Shown: positions 33,468 through 44,491 of the stretch, one piece after another
Position numbering within the stretch: the stretch's first letter is position 1
Layout: every line of letters begins with the position of its first letter
NCBI RefSeq assembly: GCF_910592395.1
Contig: NC_088324.1
Span: forward strand, 3,286,001-3,350,000
Source of the DNA: Lineus longissimus
Taxonomy: Eukaryota > Nemertea > Pilidiophora > Heteronemertea > Lineidae
Length of the DNA: 64,000 bases
Reading direction: 5' to 3'
The notes under the pieces: model-generated
What the model saw: only the letters and a program-made list of their open reading frames with translations
What the model was told of the DNA's origin: nothing
Databases searched by the model: none
Program-made: the position numbers and the translations under genes

Positions 33468-34867
33468 TTCCGGGCTAGAATATATTTAGAATTTGGCCTT
33501 GGGTTACTAGTTTTTGAGAACTTGTAAGGTATTTGTCAATGAACACCTGGGGTTGGGGGTAATGGGACCGAACATCCCACGAAAACGAGGCATTTTCAAT
33601 TAAAGCAAGGCATGTTCTGTGATCTGCTAATGGAAACAAAACAATATGAAGTTGTATCCCCTTCGAACAGCAAAGAGCTCCAGGAATGGGACAGCCATAT
33701 CCTGGAATGAGACCAAGCATCCAAGCAATGGCGGACGAAAATCATTTTGATAAGGTTTGGTTGTATTTGTCTTTCATACCCGTCTTAAAGAACGTTATTC
33801 GCAAAACTAGCTCCATCAAGCAAAGCATTTCTTACTGAGCTATACGATAATGCCAATTATGTAACGTATATCCCAAAAATTGGGAATTTCAATGGTATTG
33901 TCTGCCTCAGAAATTTTTATAGAGGGTATTCAAGTGTAACGAAGAGTGAACATAATTTATGTCTATTGGTCAAAATGATCACTTAGACGCACTCTTTCCA
34001 AACTGTCCAATTTAGGCCACTATGGTATGGTAGGCTATGGTATATTTTTTACAAAAATGCACTAGATTATTTTGAAGTCGAAAAGTAATTACCCTCCTTA
34101 ATCGAAAATAAAGATAAATGTAAGTTGCCTTACTGTTTTATTTAGGTAAGAAAACCACGTAGAACGACTTACACGAGACACGCGTTGAACTGCGTGGAAA
34201 CGTCATGCGGAACCACATGGACGTTCCAGGTGCCAAACGCCCTACCAAATCCAAAAATATCCACTAACGCGGGCTATTAAGTCCGCGCGCTTTGTGCGCG
34301 TTCACGTACACGTAAAACGTACTGCCAAAGGTCTCGATCTATTGGTTTGACGAGGTCTTCGCACCGTACGTCCAGGCAGCACAGGCTGAACACTTTGCCC
34401 TGTTGGTGGATCGCTACCGGGTACACCGCACTGAGAACTTTGGATTACGCGTCACTGAAGATGGCGGAATCCTTGAATTCATCCCTGCTGGGTGCACTTC
34501 TTTGGTACAACCCTTAGATCTTACAGTCATGAGATCTTTTTTAAAAGTCACGCACAAAATGCATGGAAGGCTTGGAAGAAAGAAAATACGGATGAAGCTG
34601 GGCAATGTGATCAGATCGGCCTTAGGGATGTTGTGCAGATAATCAGCAATGCCTTGGAATCTGTCAGTCCCGAAGTCATAGTGAATGGTTTTGAGGTTGC
34701 CTTCCGCCCACTGAACATCGACGCCGCAGGTCCTCAGCCAGTTCTCGACGATGATGAAGACGATGACGAGCATGGTCTGCAGTTTGTAAACCCGCCAGAT
34801 GATGAGAACCAGCAGTAAACGCCTGGCCCATCGGGGGAAGCCATCGTTGGCCACCTTCTTGAAAACT

Positions 34868-34900
34868 AAGAAAAAAAAATAAAATAAAATAAAATAAACT
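34868..34900 (+). repeat. (AAAAT)n microsatellite
   Basis: An A-rich run with four AAAAT units directly follows the pogo remnant, possibly derived from a poly(A)-like tail. Confidence 0.7.
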
Positions 34901-35359
34901 GAAAAGATTTTAAAAAAAAATGAAAAAGGACGAAAATGAAAGAGCTGAAAGTTTTTGGAGCGGCGTGTTGGAGTGAGTTGTCAAGATGTAGCGCTATCTG
35001 AATAGCACCCTTACAACCTGCTTACACTCGCAAGTCCATCACCATTCCCTGACCAGCTTCTCAGTTTGCGTTAGGTTTCTAACAATGGAGTCTTACCGCT
35101 TACATCATCTCCTCAGTAAGACAATTACTTAACCGCCACTTGCTAATTGAGCAACTAATTGACACTGAAGCATTATCGGCCGCTCCGTTAGCCCACCGTT
35201 AGAAGTTTAGGGCACGCGCAGCTGACGCCTGTGGTGGAGCATATTTCTACCGAATCGCGCGACATCAGAAAGGGTTAAAGGTGAACTGCATGCACAAAAC
35301 CAGAGCGTCCCATGCGGTAATAGTAAGAAATTTAAACGATCGAAAGGTCCTTCTGAATA

Positions 35360-36027
35360 CGGCCTGAAACATGATAGACCTCTAATGCTTCGATGCGCTT
35401 GATTTCACAAAGCAGCAAGCCACAGGACGATGCGGACGGTCTCGGATAATTATGGAAGAGAAAAAAATCAAAAGCTTCTCCAGGGATTCGAAACCGGGAA
35501 CTCGGGCTCAGAATACGAACGCTGTAAATGAGCCAGGGGGACTTTCTTGTGAACTGCTGCCAGCAAATATATCTTATATGAATGGCGATTGTACTTTATT
35601 TTTGAGAGATGAACCAGAAATTTTCTCAAGTACATGTAATAGAAGAAGATACCAAGACAAAGGTGAAGATTGCTGAGAGAAAACGTAGACTCCGTATACA
35701 TAATCACGCACAGCAAAGAAAAAATTACTTTCTTTCTGCAGTTGCCCACTGGAAGCCGCTCAAAGATGTTGAACAAAGATTACACACAAATGTTTGCACA
35801 TTCTATAAAGGCGTATAAAACGACAGGTATTTTGAAGCAGCCCAGTGGCCTTGAGGATTAGAGTGTTGGCAAATAAAACCAGATGTCTCGAGTTCGAGTC
35901 CCGATGAGAGGACCTTTTTATTTTTTTCCTTCCAGAATTCTCTGCGAAGGTCCGCATCGTCCCACGGCTTGCTGGTTTGTGAAATCAAGCGCATCGAAGC
36001 ATTGGAGGTCCATCATGTTTCAGGCCG
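35360..36027. mobile_element. element with ~78-bp inverted arms
   Basis: 35360-35437 (CGGCCTGAAACATGATAGAC onward) is the inverse of 35950-36027 with about ten mismatches. The enclosed 510 bases include a tRNA-like sequence at 35842-35915 and otherwise short ORFs of no known product. The right arm abuts the LINE fragment that follows. No target duplication is clear. Confidence 0.6.
35842..35915 (+). ncRNA. tRNA-derived SINE head or tRNA pseudogene
   Basis: AGTGGCCTTGAGGATTAGAG fits a Pol III A box of the tRNA type, and GAGTTCGAGTCCC about 30 bases on fits the B box. A T-rich run (CTTTTTATTTTTTT) follows like a Pol III terminator. The acceptor stem does not pair, so this is not a working tRNA. 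Confidence 0.45.
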
Positions 36028-36039
36028 TCGGTTATGTTG

Positions 36040-36300
36040 CGACTCCCAGTTGCTACTTGTGGTGCCCCGTACCACGTGCGTAACTTTTGGTGACCTTGCG
36101 TTTTGCTCGGCTGCCTCCAAATTGCGGAATAGTCTTCCAAGTACTGTAAGAACGGCAGGAAACATCGGTCAATTCAAGACACTACTTTAGTGCCACCTTT
36201 TTAGGGAGTGTTTTTCATTGTGAATCGCTTGAGAGTATGCTTGTATAAATCGAGCGCTACATAAATTTTCTAATACTGTATGATTATAATTATATTATCA
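36040..36300 (+). pseudogene. non-LTR retrotransposon 3' end (reverse transcriptase C-terminus)
   Basis: The reading DSQLLLVVPRTT, then TFGDLAFCSAASKLRNSLPS, then IGQFKTLL is the C-terminal signature seen in CR1/L2-type LINE ORF2 proteins (usually QLL.VPR, YGDRAF..AAP.LWN.LP, FK..LKTHLF). A stop replaces the lysine after KTLL. An AT-rich tail ends near 36300. It is a 5'-truncated dead copy, as LINE copies usually are. Confidence 0.72.
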
Positions 36301-38362
36301 TTATGAAGTATTCTAACGAAATTCAAATATGCTTATGAGTGTAAACGACCCAATTGCTTTTAAATTAGCTAATTGCTTTAGACAGTTATGAGTTGTGATA
36401 CAAACTTTTGAAATTGACAGATTTTTAAAATTTCAGGTTGTAATCCGAGAAAGAGAACGAGGTGGTATCAGGAAAATTAAAATGGCATGGTCCATTGCCT
36501 TGCGGTTTTAATCATGCATGGTTCAAGCCGGGACTTGAATCAGGCGCGGCACTCCACCCTGGCTTGCTTGCTGAGGCATGGCAGCTGAAGGGACGAGTAG
36601 CGTGTGGTCAACAACTTTCACCGCCCATCTCGATGATGCTTATTGGCTCCTTCACACAAGCTTACATGTGTGCCAAACACGAATCATTATCTTTCCTGGG
36701 TGTGGTAAATTGGCATATGCGATAATGTGGATGGGCGAGGTTCAGCGAGATGAAAATTAAAGCGCAACTTCTATGATAAGAGCAAGCGCGTGTGCAAATC
36801 AATTAGATACATCATTGTCAGCACACCCTCTTGAATACACTTGATTGATGCAGACATGCGTGAATTACAACTGATAATTTCCTGGTTGCTCGAGGGTGTA
36901 AGGTCTTGCCGACAAAACAACTTCGTCTACGTATCTATCTGTACCGAGGCCATTTAAGCGAACCTGTACGGCTGATTAGGTGGCACCATAGTTGTCCTTC
37001 CTCCGCGAGGCGGATCAGGTCTCCGGTCTTTTTCCCTGTCCATTATTTCACATCGTCCTTCAAAAACCACTATGGACGACCGCGTCTTCGGTTGCCTTCT
37101 ACTGTGCCCTATGCATTCTGACGTTCTCAATGGTTCCATTGGCTCTTGTCACCTGGCCAAACCATTCCACAGGCTGTCTTGTCTTCCTATGTGCTGAACA
37201 ACCATCTCTCTGACCTTGATGTTGGTAGTATAAGACGTGTAAGGAATTATAGACACCGAACGATAAATAATAATAAGAACTGAAACGTACCGTATATTTC
37301 ACCTGGGGACAAGTGTTTTATTTTAAATACACATTATGTACACAACCATCATCGTAATATAAAAAAAAGCTACGAAGCCTTTTGTCCATGTCGTAAGCCA
37401 AGTCGTCATCGTGATATCAGTCCAAATTCCGATCCGTTTATTGTCTTTAGCAAAGTTATCCATCACACAATTTACTATCCCTGGATAGCTGGTAGCCTAT
37501 CTTTGTCTTAGACAAACTTTTAATTGGGTGAGGTCAGAATGCTAAAGCAGTCAGTCCATGGTTAAATGCCGTAGTCCATATTGCGCGTGGTGTAAATATA
37601 ATAGTGAGTTCGACATCGTGCTGAGGAGCTTGAGCAATGGGATAGGCGTTCACGTTGGCGTTTCGGGATTTGCGAAAACTCACTATTGTCTTGTTAGAAA
37701 ATTGCAATTAAAAAAGAATTTAATGAAAAGGTCAAGCAAACCCGAATATTTACGCTGAATACTGCTGGCGAATGATATGAAAACGTTGTACATACTAGTA
37801 CATTTAGTCAGCATTAAGATTGTGTTAGTTATGTTTTTAGAGCGAATATTTTTGAAAGGTTTAGATGGAAAACATATTGAAATGATACAAGTATATGAAA
37901 ACGTTGTGGTGCACTTGGCAATAACTTAAAATGTTTGGTTAATCTTGATTCATTATTCCAATTAGCAGAAACTCCGGTCCGTATGTCATTTAAATTGCAT
38001 GTATAGCTTCATTAGCTTCCGCCTTAAGATATGGACGTTGTTTGCCGCTTGGAGTGTATAAAAGGCATGTAAATACAACTGTGGCAATCCGTTGGCTGGG
38101 TTATGAATAATTCTCTGTCAATGAAAATTGCACAGGCCTCCTCTATAGCTCCTTCATTGAAATGGATAGCTCGAGAGCAGCGAGACAATAGGCCCGTGAT
38201 GATTTTGTAAACTATTGCAACTAGACCCCTGTCTTTATCGCGACATTCATCAACCTCTGAAGGAGAAATGAAATAAGGAATTAGACTTAGGAGAGCAGGA
38301 TTTTGTTACTTTCGTCTTATTCGAAATAAAGAAATTCTTTAATGTTGCTGGTAGGCTAATAT
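36301..38362. other. gene-poor stretch
   Basis: It contains one copy of MITE family M at about 37600-37690 and a consensus TATA (GTATAAAAGG) at about 38057 on the plus strand with no convincing exon behind it. The ORFs at 36906-37302 on both strands have a LINE-like flavour but no motif I can name. Confidence 0.35.
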
Positions 38363-38519
38363 ACTAGTAGGAGGCGTTTTCGACTTCTAAACGGTTTGTC
38401 TAATTTCTTCCTGATCAATCCGACTAAAGTCTGACATTGGCCGACTTTTCTCTGAAAGGTCGTATTAATTAAAAAAACCTGCAAAAATACAAAAAAATAC
38501 AATGGCTTCCGAAAATAGG

Positions 38520-39154
38520 ATTAAGGAATTGAACCCGAGGCGGAGGACCTTGGTTGAGTTACCAAGACACTCGAGGGTGGAGCTAAAATACAGTCCAAAC
38601 CCGAGCCGACAGGCGAGGGTTTGGACGAAATTTTAGCTCCACCCGAGAGTGTCTTGGTAACTCAACCAAGGTCCGAAGCCGAGGGTTCAATTTCTATTCT
38701 AAAATACCTCAAACTTAAAAAGATAGGCCACGAAATAACTTGAATATGTGCGAATTTGGCAAATTCCATCCATCGCCTGCCCGGAGCGCCGGTAGCGCCG
38801 TTGTTTACATTATGTTACGGCAGCCCGTATAGGAAGTCCGGATCGGCTCGCTCAAGTGACGCTAAAATCCGCGCAAATGGGCTATTTGGAGCGTTTTTCT
38901 CAGCAAATATGTGTAGTGCTCATTAAAAAACTTAGGGTGGTTGATGCTTCCTTGGCTGATTTGTGTTTGAAGCAGTGTTTTGAGAGCCTCAAACTTCTGA
39001 AGTGAGCTGTGTGCATGGTTCCACATTTTAGTGCAACCCGAGGGAACTTTGGTAGAGCATCTTGGTTGCGTGTCCAAAACACTCCACTCTCAGAACGAGG
39101 CTTATGCATTTTCCATTTAAAAGTTGACTTTACGGTACCAAGGTATTTTAGAAT
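38520..39154. mobile_element. hairpin element H, copy 2, nested in foldback F1
   Basis: It is the same element as 17015-17755, with the hairpin arms unduplicated and a ~50-base deletion in the body (the ACGTTACAGAAAATG segment is lost). Because foldback F1 resumes exactly on both sides, this copy defines the ends as ATTAAGG and AGAAT and shows H moved after F1. Confidence 0.8.
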
Positions 39155-39275
39155 GTGAATACTAAATTAGCTCACACAATTAGATCACTCTGAATGTTTG
39201 GTTCACAAAATCATTTTAATACCCAATTCGATCAACATGCAAGGCCTTTGATCTTCAATGCCATATTTTGAGATA

Positions 39276-39986
39276 TATATTTCTTTATTTTCTCCTTACT
39301 AGAAGACTACAAAACAACTAGGTATATTTACAAAAACAACAACTTGCAAAAAAAAAGTGTCTGTGAATTATTCCCCTGAACATTCTTCCTCAAGGCCGCC
39401 AGGTGGCGGCAGTGACACCAAGAACTTGTGACATTACAACAAAATCCAGGCCATCTTTTTGCTTCCCCAGCAATGTTTCTACCAGTTCAGTGTCTGTCAT
39501 GTTCCACAGTTTACTACTATATAACATACACATAACACTTTTGTTCTTTACTGTCCCAGAAACATTATCTATTACTACTAAAGGCAGTGCATTCACAGAA
39601 AAAGTGGATGTGTGGGTCCGTGTACAATCAGTTGCATTGTTCGCAGGTTTTTTCAGTTGGTTCGATGCGCAATGTGCAAAGTTTAGCCAGATAGGCATAA
39701 TTGGAAGCTCCGTTCGGATCGTTCTTTGAGCAAATCCAAAGCATGGACGGAAAGTCAAGAGATTTTTCAAGATTTAAACTTCTCTGATGACCATTTTCTT
39801 GGCAGTCCAACACAAATCTTTCGTACCTTTATCTGGAAAGCTACATGTATCAGATTCAAAATAATCATTCAGATATTCGTGGCAATTATATTTGTTTGTA
39901 AGATTTATAAGATTCGGAACAGAGCCTATAGTTTTATAACTGTCTTTGTCCGCACGTCCGGCCACATTTGCATATTGGCATTTTAT
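39276..39986 (-). other. ~710-bp insertion in foldback F1 with a 126-codon minus-strand ORF
   Basis: This replaces sequence present in copy A of F1. On the minus strand 39770-39390 is open for 126 codons and an adjoining frame is open from 39970; joined with a frameshift they would read over 180 residues with several Cys and Trp. I recognise no domain. It may be a fragment of a mobile-element protein or a retrocopy. Confidence 0.35.
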
Positions 39987-40198
39987 TTGTCGGATAAATC
40001 AGGAAGAAGTAAGAGAAACCATTAAGAAGAAAACCCTCCTACTAGTGATAGAGCAATTAAATAAAAGGACCTACAATCATCCAGTTATCTTTCCTTTTTT
40101 CAAAAGGCCATCCGATTGTAAATAAAACAAATACATGTATTGTTGGTCGAGTTTAAGAGGCATTTTTTAAAGATCAGCAGAGAGATTGAAACTCACCA

Positions 40199-42108
40199 TC
40201 ATGTTAATATTTCACAGTTTTGAAGTACTGCGACTGGAACAGAAAATCACCCATCTCAGTTCCGATTAACCCCTTTCCTTCCGAGTGAGCCACACCCACT
40301 TTTTTGGATCATTTATAACCATAGCATTTCGATTGCATTTTTCTAGCAAAACTGTTGGCGCATGGTTTTCGCAGTTGTGTATAGAGAACTACTACCATGG
40401 CTGAGGTTGAATGGTGATTTTTCTATTCAAGCCACAGTTCTTCAAAACTGTAAAATATAAACAAATTCGGAGATGGTGACTTGTGTTAGCGCAGTAACAT
40501 TATCTTTTAGCATAACGGTAACTATCACTTCCATCAATGATTAACCCATAGAATGAAAACATGAAAAAGAGTTTGAACCATCTCTTCCGAAGACACCCAC
40601 GCGCATAATACTATTTTTTGTGTTTGCTTACTTTCTAACATGTCGACCAACGTCGCATTCACCACGTCAGCAGCGGCATATCTGTGGCTGTGTCTCTCAA
40701 ACCTTTCCAGACTCCTCCTGCTACCGGAATTACCAGAGCAGCACCAGGATCCAACGTTTTCAGAGCAACTGTTGTGTAAGAAAGACGATTCTTAATGATT
40801 GAATGTTGCAAACAAATGTTAAAAATTATAAGATTAACGATTATGAATTAAGGAATTGAACCCGAGGCGGAGGAACTCAACCAAGGTCCGAAGCCGAGGT
40901 TTCAATTTCTATTCTAAAATACCTCAAACTTAAAAAGATAAGCCACGAAAATAACTTGAATATGTGCGAATTTGGCAAATTCCATCCATCGCCGTTGTTT
41001 ACATTATGTTACGGCAACGTTACAGAAAATGAGACATGTACATTTTGTACAGCGCGCATAGGAAGTCCGCATCGGCTCGCTCAAGTGATGCTAAAATCCG
41101 CGCAAATGGGCTATTTTGAGCGTTTGTCTCGGCAAATATGTGTAGTGCTCATTAAAAAACTTAGGGTGGTTGATGCTTCCTTGGCTGATTTGTGTTTGAA
41201 GCAGTGTTTTGAGAGCCTCAAAATTCTGAAGTGAGCTGTGTGCATGGTTTCCACATTTTAGTGCAACCCGAGGGAACTTTGGTAGAGCATCTTGGTTGCG
41301 TGTCCAAAACACTCCACTCTCAGAACGAGGCTTATGCATTTTCCATTTAAAAGTTGACTTTACGGTATCAAGGTATTTTAGAATATAATACATATATGTA
41401 CATGGGTTGCATTTGTTTTTGAATTATTTTTGGACTAAAAATTGAGACATAGATTACAAAGGTTATGTGTATTGTAGCAATAACAATCAACCAAAACATG
41501 ACACTTATTAAGTTGCACAAAGCTAAATAGATGGGGTCCATATTTTGGACTATATTTCTATTTTTTTCAATCTTAGGTGCCTTTTTCATCCCACCAAGTT
41601 TTCTGTTCCTGGAACTATAAATTCCACTTTTTATTACAACCTGGGGCTGAGATCAGACAGTCCCCCGTTCGGAAGCTATCTGAAGAAACCTGATTGCAAT
41701 AAGTCGCAAATCCCTCAACCCGCCCACTTGTAAGCAATTTCAGGTATAAAAAGGCTAAAAGTCTAATACCCACTAGATATTGGCTGCCACTAGTGAGTTT
41801 TCGCAAATCCCCAAAAACGCCTTCGTGAACGCCTGTCATTGTACGGCCTCCTGATAACGAAGTCGAACCATGGGATAGGCGATCGCGTGGACGTTTCGAA
41901 GGATTTTTGTGAATGCCCTGTTATTGACTTACCCGCAAAAAGGTATATATGAATCTGTGGAAGGATCCATTGACATCGTGCACAGACAGTTATCCCAGTC
42001 TTCATACTTTTGAGGGCCACAGCATACATCTCTTGGTCCAGTAGGGCACTGGGCCTGAACAGCCATCCAAGCCATGCTCAACACGCAAGCCCACGCAGCT
42101 AATTCCAT
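40199..42108 (-). CDS. secreted cysteine-rich protein, 115 residues, three coding exons
   Basis: I do not recognise the family. Coding exons: 42108-41933 (inside an exon whose acceptor is at 42115/42116), 40768-40632 and 40233-40199; all borders are GT/AG, the phases agree and the total is 348 bases ending in TGA. The first 19 residues are a clean signal peptide. The mature part has ten cysteines (21, 29, 30, 41, 43, 58, 60, 68, 69, 111) including two CC pairs and C-x-C pairs, a dibasic RR at 76-77 and one N-glycosylation site at Asn96. This suggests a disulfide-rich extracellular protein or peptide precursor; nothing shows its function. If the first intron were kept, a stop would follow immediately after FCG, giving 59 residues. 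A second copy of hairpin element H lies in intron 2. Confidence 0.68.
40847..41384. mobile_element. hairpin element H, copy 3, in an intron of the cysteine-rich gene
   Basis: It has the same ATTAAGG and AGAAT ends as copies 1 and 2 and the same body, but the hairpin is reduced to a short stub (about 40856-40905), having lost most of both arms. It lies between coding exons 1 and 2. Confidence 0.8.
41790..41925. mobile_element. palindromic MITE family M, copy 3
   Basis: CTAGTGAGTTTTCGCAAATC at the left and its rough inverse at the right (TTTTTGTGAATGCC) enclose GTGAACGCCTGTC and GGATAGGCGATCGCG arms. It sits only a few bases from the donor of the first coding exon of the cysteine-rich gene (41933). 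Confidence 0.55.
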
Positions 42109-42470
42109 AATTTTGCTGAAATAATGATAGAATTATGAGGTGGTGTCAAAGCGACAGAACGCGAAGTCACTAGGCCAATAAATCCAATTGTTGCTAAAGC
42201 ATAGTGGCGCGCAAAAACGCTCATCCCGCCTCGGAGGGGGAAGACTCCCTCAAGAAAATAATCTCAAAGTGCAGAGTGAACGCTGAAGAAGAAGAAATCA
42301 TTCCGAGCCGTAACCAGAAAACCACCATATAGAAGAAGTAAAACATGTCAAAGTAGGGCACTGATCATGATGCCTTCAGTACTTGGATAAGATGGTTCAG
42401 GCATCACACGAGCGAGAAAGAAACAGCAGAAAAATTAAATGGAAAGAGAGATCTACATGTTTTTACCTAC

Positions 42471-42536
42471 CTTGAAGTCCCGGATCGTTGGTTCAAGCGA
42501 CTGAAATACCAGCCATATAAGCGGTGCTTATAAATA
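42471..42536 (-). promoter_or_regulatory. TATA box and 5' untranslated exon of the cysteine-rich gene
   Basis: TATTTATA at 42536-42529 (minus) is followed about 30 bases later by a likely start near 42500, and an exon ending CTTCAAG at 42471 with donor GTAGGTAA. The acceptor ATTATTTCAG before 42115 closes a ~355-base intron. Upstream to about 43250 I see nothing further. Confidence 0.45.
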
Positions 42537-43300
42537 CAAACGAGAGAGGTTTTATGAGGTTTTCATAACATTTTCATTATCTTAAGGAAAAACCAATTAC
42601 GGTAAGGTTGACAGCCATTTAATCAAAATCAACAATTCGATATTAATTGCGAATAATTGTGAACGCCGTTTCAATTATTTCCTTGCAAAGATAAATAGTA
42701 ATAAACGCACAACAATAAGTGGGGATCGTTTCTCAAGAGTAAAAGTATTCCGACGAAATTATAGCACCTGTCATGTGTTATCACGTTTGTTTCATTAACA
42801 AATTGTAAATGTACGTGATTTTTTGAAAATCGCTAGATGCGGAGTTAATTAGTTGTTCGTGACGACGAGCGAATTGCGATTAAAATCAACAGTTCCGATC
42901 AGATACTACATTATGAAGTCCCATATATCTTTTGGAATTTACTGGATAATATCAAATGTCTATCAAAGGAATAATTCTTCGAGATTTGATGTCAGGTCAA
43001 CATATTGTTTGTCGTCAGTGCTAGGATTTTTAACTGACCACAGAAATTTGTATTCGTGTACATGTATATTTGTCAATGTTAATTACTAAACTTGGTATAA
43101 ATGTGTATTCCTATGATATATTAGGTCGGCTACCCGTAAGTCACTTTTTGAAAAATTTTCAAGGTCAAAGTCAGGGTCAAAGGTAATTGTCAACCTGAAA
43201 TTTAGACTCATGCAGTGTCTACAAAATGATAATGGGCCTGGAAGGTAAATGTACATTTTAAACCAGGAAAGAAAGAAATTTATACAGAAAAGTCAAGTTG

Positions 43301-43370
43301 ATTTGACTGGGATTCGCACAACAGGTCTTTGGATTGCAGGTCCACTGCTCTGCCCATTGAGCTATCGTAC
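43301..43370 (-). ncRNA. tRNA-Cys-like SINE head
   Basis: On the minus strand GATAGCTCAATGGGCAGAGC is a good tRNA D-arm with A box; GTGGACCTGCAATCCAA is an anticodon arm with GCA in the loop; a B-box-like TGTGCGAATCCC follows. The T stem and acceptor stem pair poorly, and sequence continues as a possible SINE body to about 43200. A tRNA pseudogene is the alternative. Confidence 0.5.
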
Positions 43371-43599
43371 GGTGTGACACCATTGTAGAACCAACCGAGA
43401 TTTTGACGTCCATTCAACTCTTTATTCTAACCAACTTTATAATCGTCCATTTACAACCAAACTTTTAGGATTTAGAAAATATATTCAGAGACAAGCATAA
43501 AAAATCCTGTAAGTATTGCGCGACCCTTTGTCCTAACCGTCTATTGATGGATGACACGCTTTATTTTGACGTCTTTCGGCTGGCTGTCAAATCCTATTC

Positions 43600-44000
43600 T
43601 TGGCTATATCTCACTTCATATTTGACTCACGATGATAATTTTGGTGGCAAAATTGGGGGTTTTGGGGTCAAGGAATCTATCAGGACTGTTTATAAGGATG
43701 ATCTGGTGTTGCATTATGGGAAATTAAAGATGGCCGCCAGTGTTGCCCCTCCCCCTCTCAAAAAAAACCAATTATGTTTTCGGCCATAATTCAGTTGATA
43801 ATAAACTTCAAATAATAATTTTGGTGTCTAGCCGTAGGTTTCCGGGGTCAAATAATCGCTTGAGGCCGTTTTTAAATTGCATTGCATTGCATTGCTATTT
43901 AAATTGCATTTGAAATTGCATGATGGAAAATTCAAGATGGCCGCCATGGTAGCCCCCGAGCGATATACTGTATGTTCGGGAAAATAACACCACTTCGGGA
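43600..44000 (+). repeat. two diverged units with AAGATGGCCGCC motif
   Basis: AATTTTGGTG, then GGGGTCAA, then AAGATGGCCGCCA occur in the same order at about 43635-43740 and 43815-43945. The layout resembles the 145-bp array at 59190-60720 (AAGATGGC.GCC), so it may be an old short version of it. ATTGC repeats lie at about 43875-43900. Between 44000 and 44490 there is only a 94-codon ORF of unknown nature. Confidence 0.4.
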
Positions 44001-44491
44001 TATTCAAGGCCCGGCCTCTTCTCCTGAGTCTATTCACCAGAGGTAACCGATGAGTGACTTCGCTGGCCCTTGCAGTCGATCGATAACTAGTGACGGCTCA
44101 GCCGAGCTGTCACGGTTAAGCTAAACAACTTATTACCGCAGCCCTATTGACTCGAAGTGTTGTGGGCCTACTGGTCGATGAGGGCGCATGTGGAATGACG
44201 TAAATGTTCAGGAAAATCGCCGACAGGTTGTCTCATAAAACTGAAGCACTTTTTAGATTGATCCGAACCCTCAAAACAAAAAAAGTCCTTATTGAAACGC
44301 TGAAGGAAAATCTACAAACGCTTGCATTAGTAAAGCAAAATGAGATTCAGGCAATGATAGTAGTCACGAAATTCCGAAGAAAAACGAGGAGCTCATCCTC
44401 TGTTTTTCTACAACCCTCATTTTTGTTGCACTTGGTAGATTCAGACTCCCTAGGCCTACGTGGTAGAAAAGAGAACCGAAGTTTTTAGGAT

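Larger units (their letters stand above)
32448..34818 (+). pseudogene. pogo-like (CENP-B type) transposase remnant, copy 1
   Basis: Three separated parts are recognisable. 32448-32753 encodes the Tc5/CENP-B DNA-binding half (GTWPEVEDDLANWF, then RRLPVAIEDVQEKAMKLF). 32764-32860 reads FALFDFRPLYTLNEKG, the start of the DDE catalytic domain. 34395-34818, with a frameshift near 34550, gives DRYRVHRTENFG and PAGCTSLVQPLD, the end of the catalytic domain, and an acidic C-terminus. A MITE (32863-33041), a 185-bp repeat and unrelated DNA split it. It is non-functional. Similar copies are at 44492-45850 and 49084-50614. Confidence 0.8.
38363..40046. mobile_element. foldback element F1, copy B, split by two insertions
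   Basis: ACTAGTAGGAGG at the left edge and CCTCCTACTAGT at the right edge are inverse. By comparison with copy A (20242-20680), the left arm runs to 38519, is broken by hairpin element H (38520-39154), continues through ATTAGCTCACACAATTAG to about 39275, is broken again by an unrelated ~710-base block, and ends with the right arm 39987-40046. TA stands outside both GTAGGAGG ends. Confidence 0.7.

Noticed and set aside
33475-33720. Minus-strand 81-codon ORF preceded by an acceptor-like site
   Set aside because: No recognised domain, lies amid pogo debris, no donor or partner exon found.
36906-37302. Overlapping ORFs on both strands as a LINE endonuclease or reverse transcriptase
   Set aside because: General resemblance only; no catalytic motif in any frame.
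38040-38110. Promoter at the GTATAAAAGG site
   Set aside because: Good TATA word but no exon or donor downstream that I can support.
41790-42029. Minus-strand 79-codon ORF over the cysteine-rich gene
   Set aside because: Different frame from the signal-peptide frame; it runs through the donor site and a MITE.
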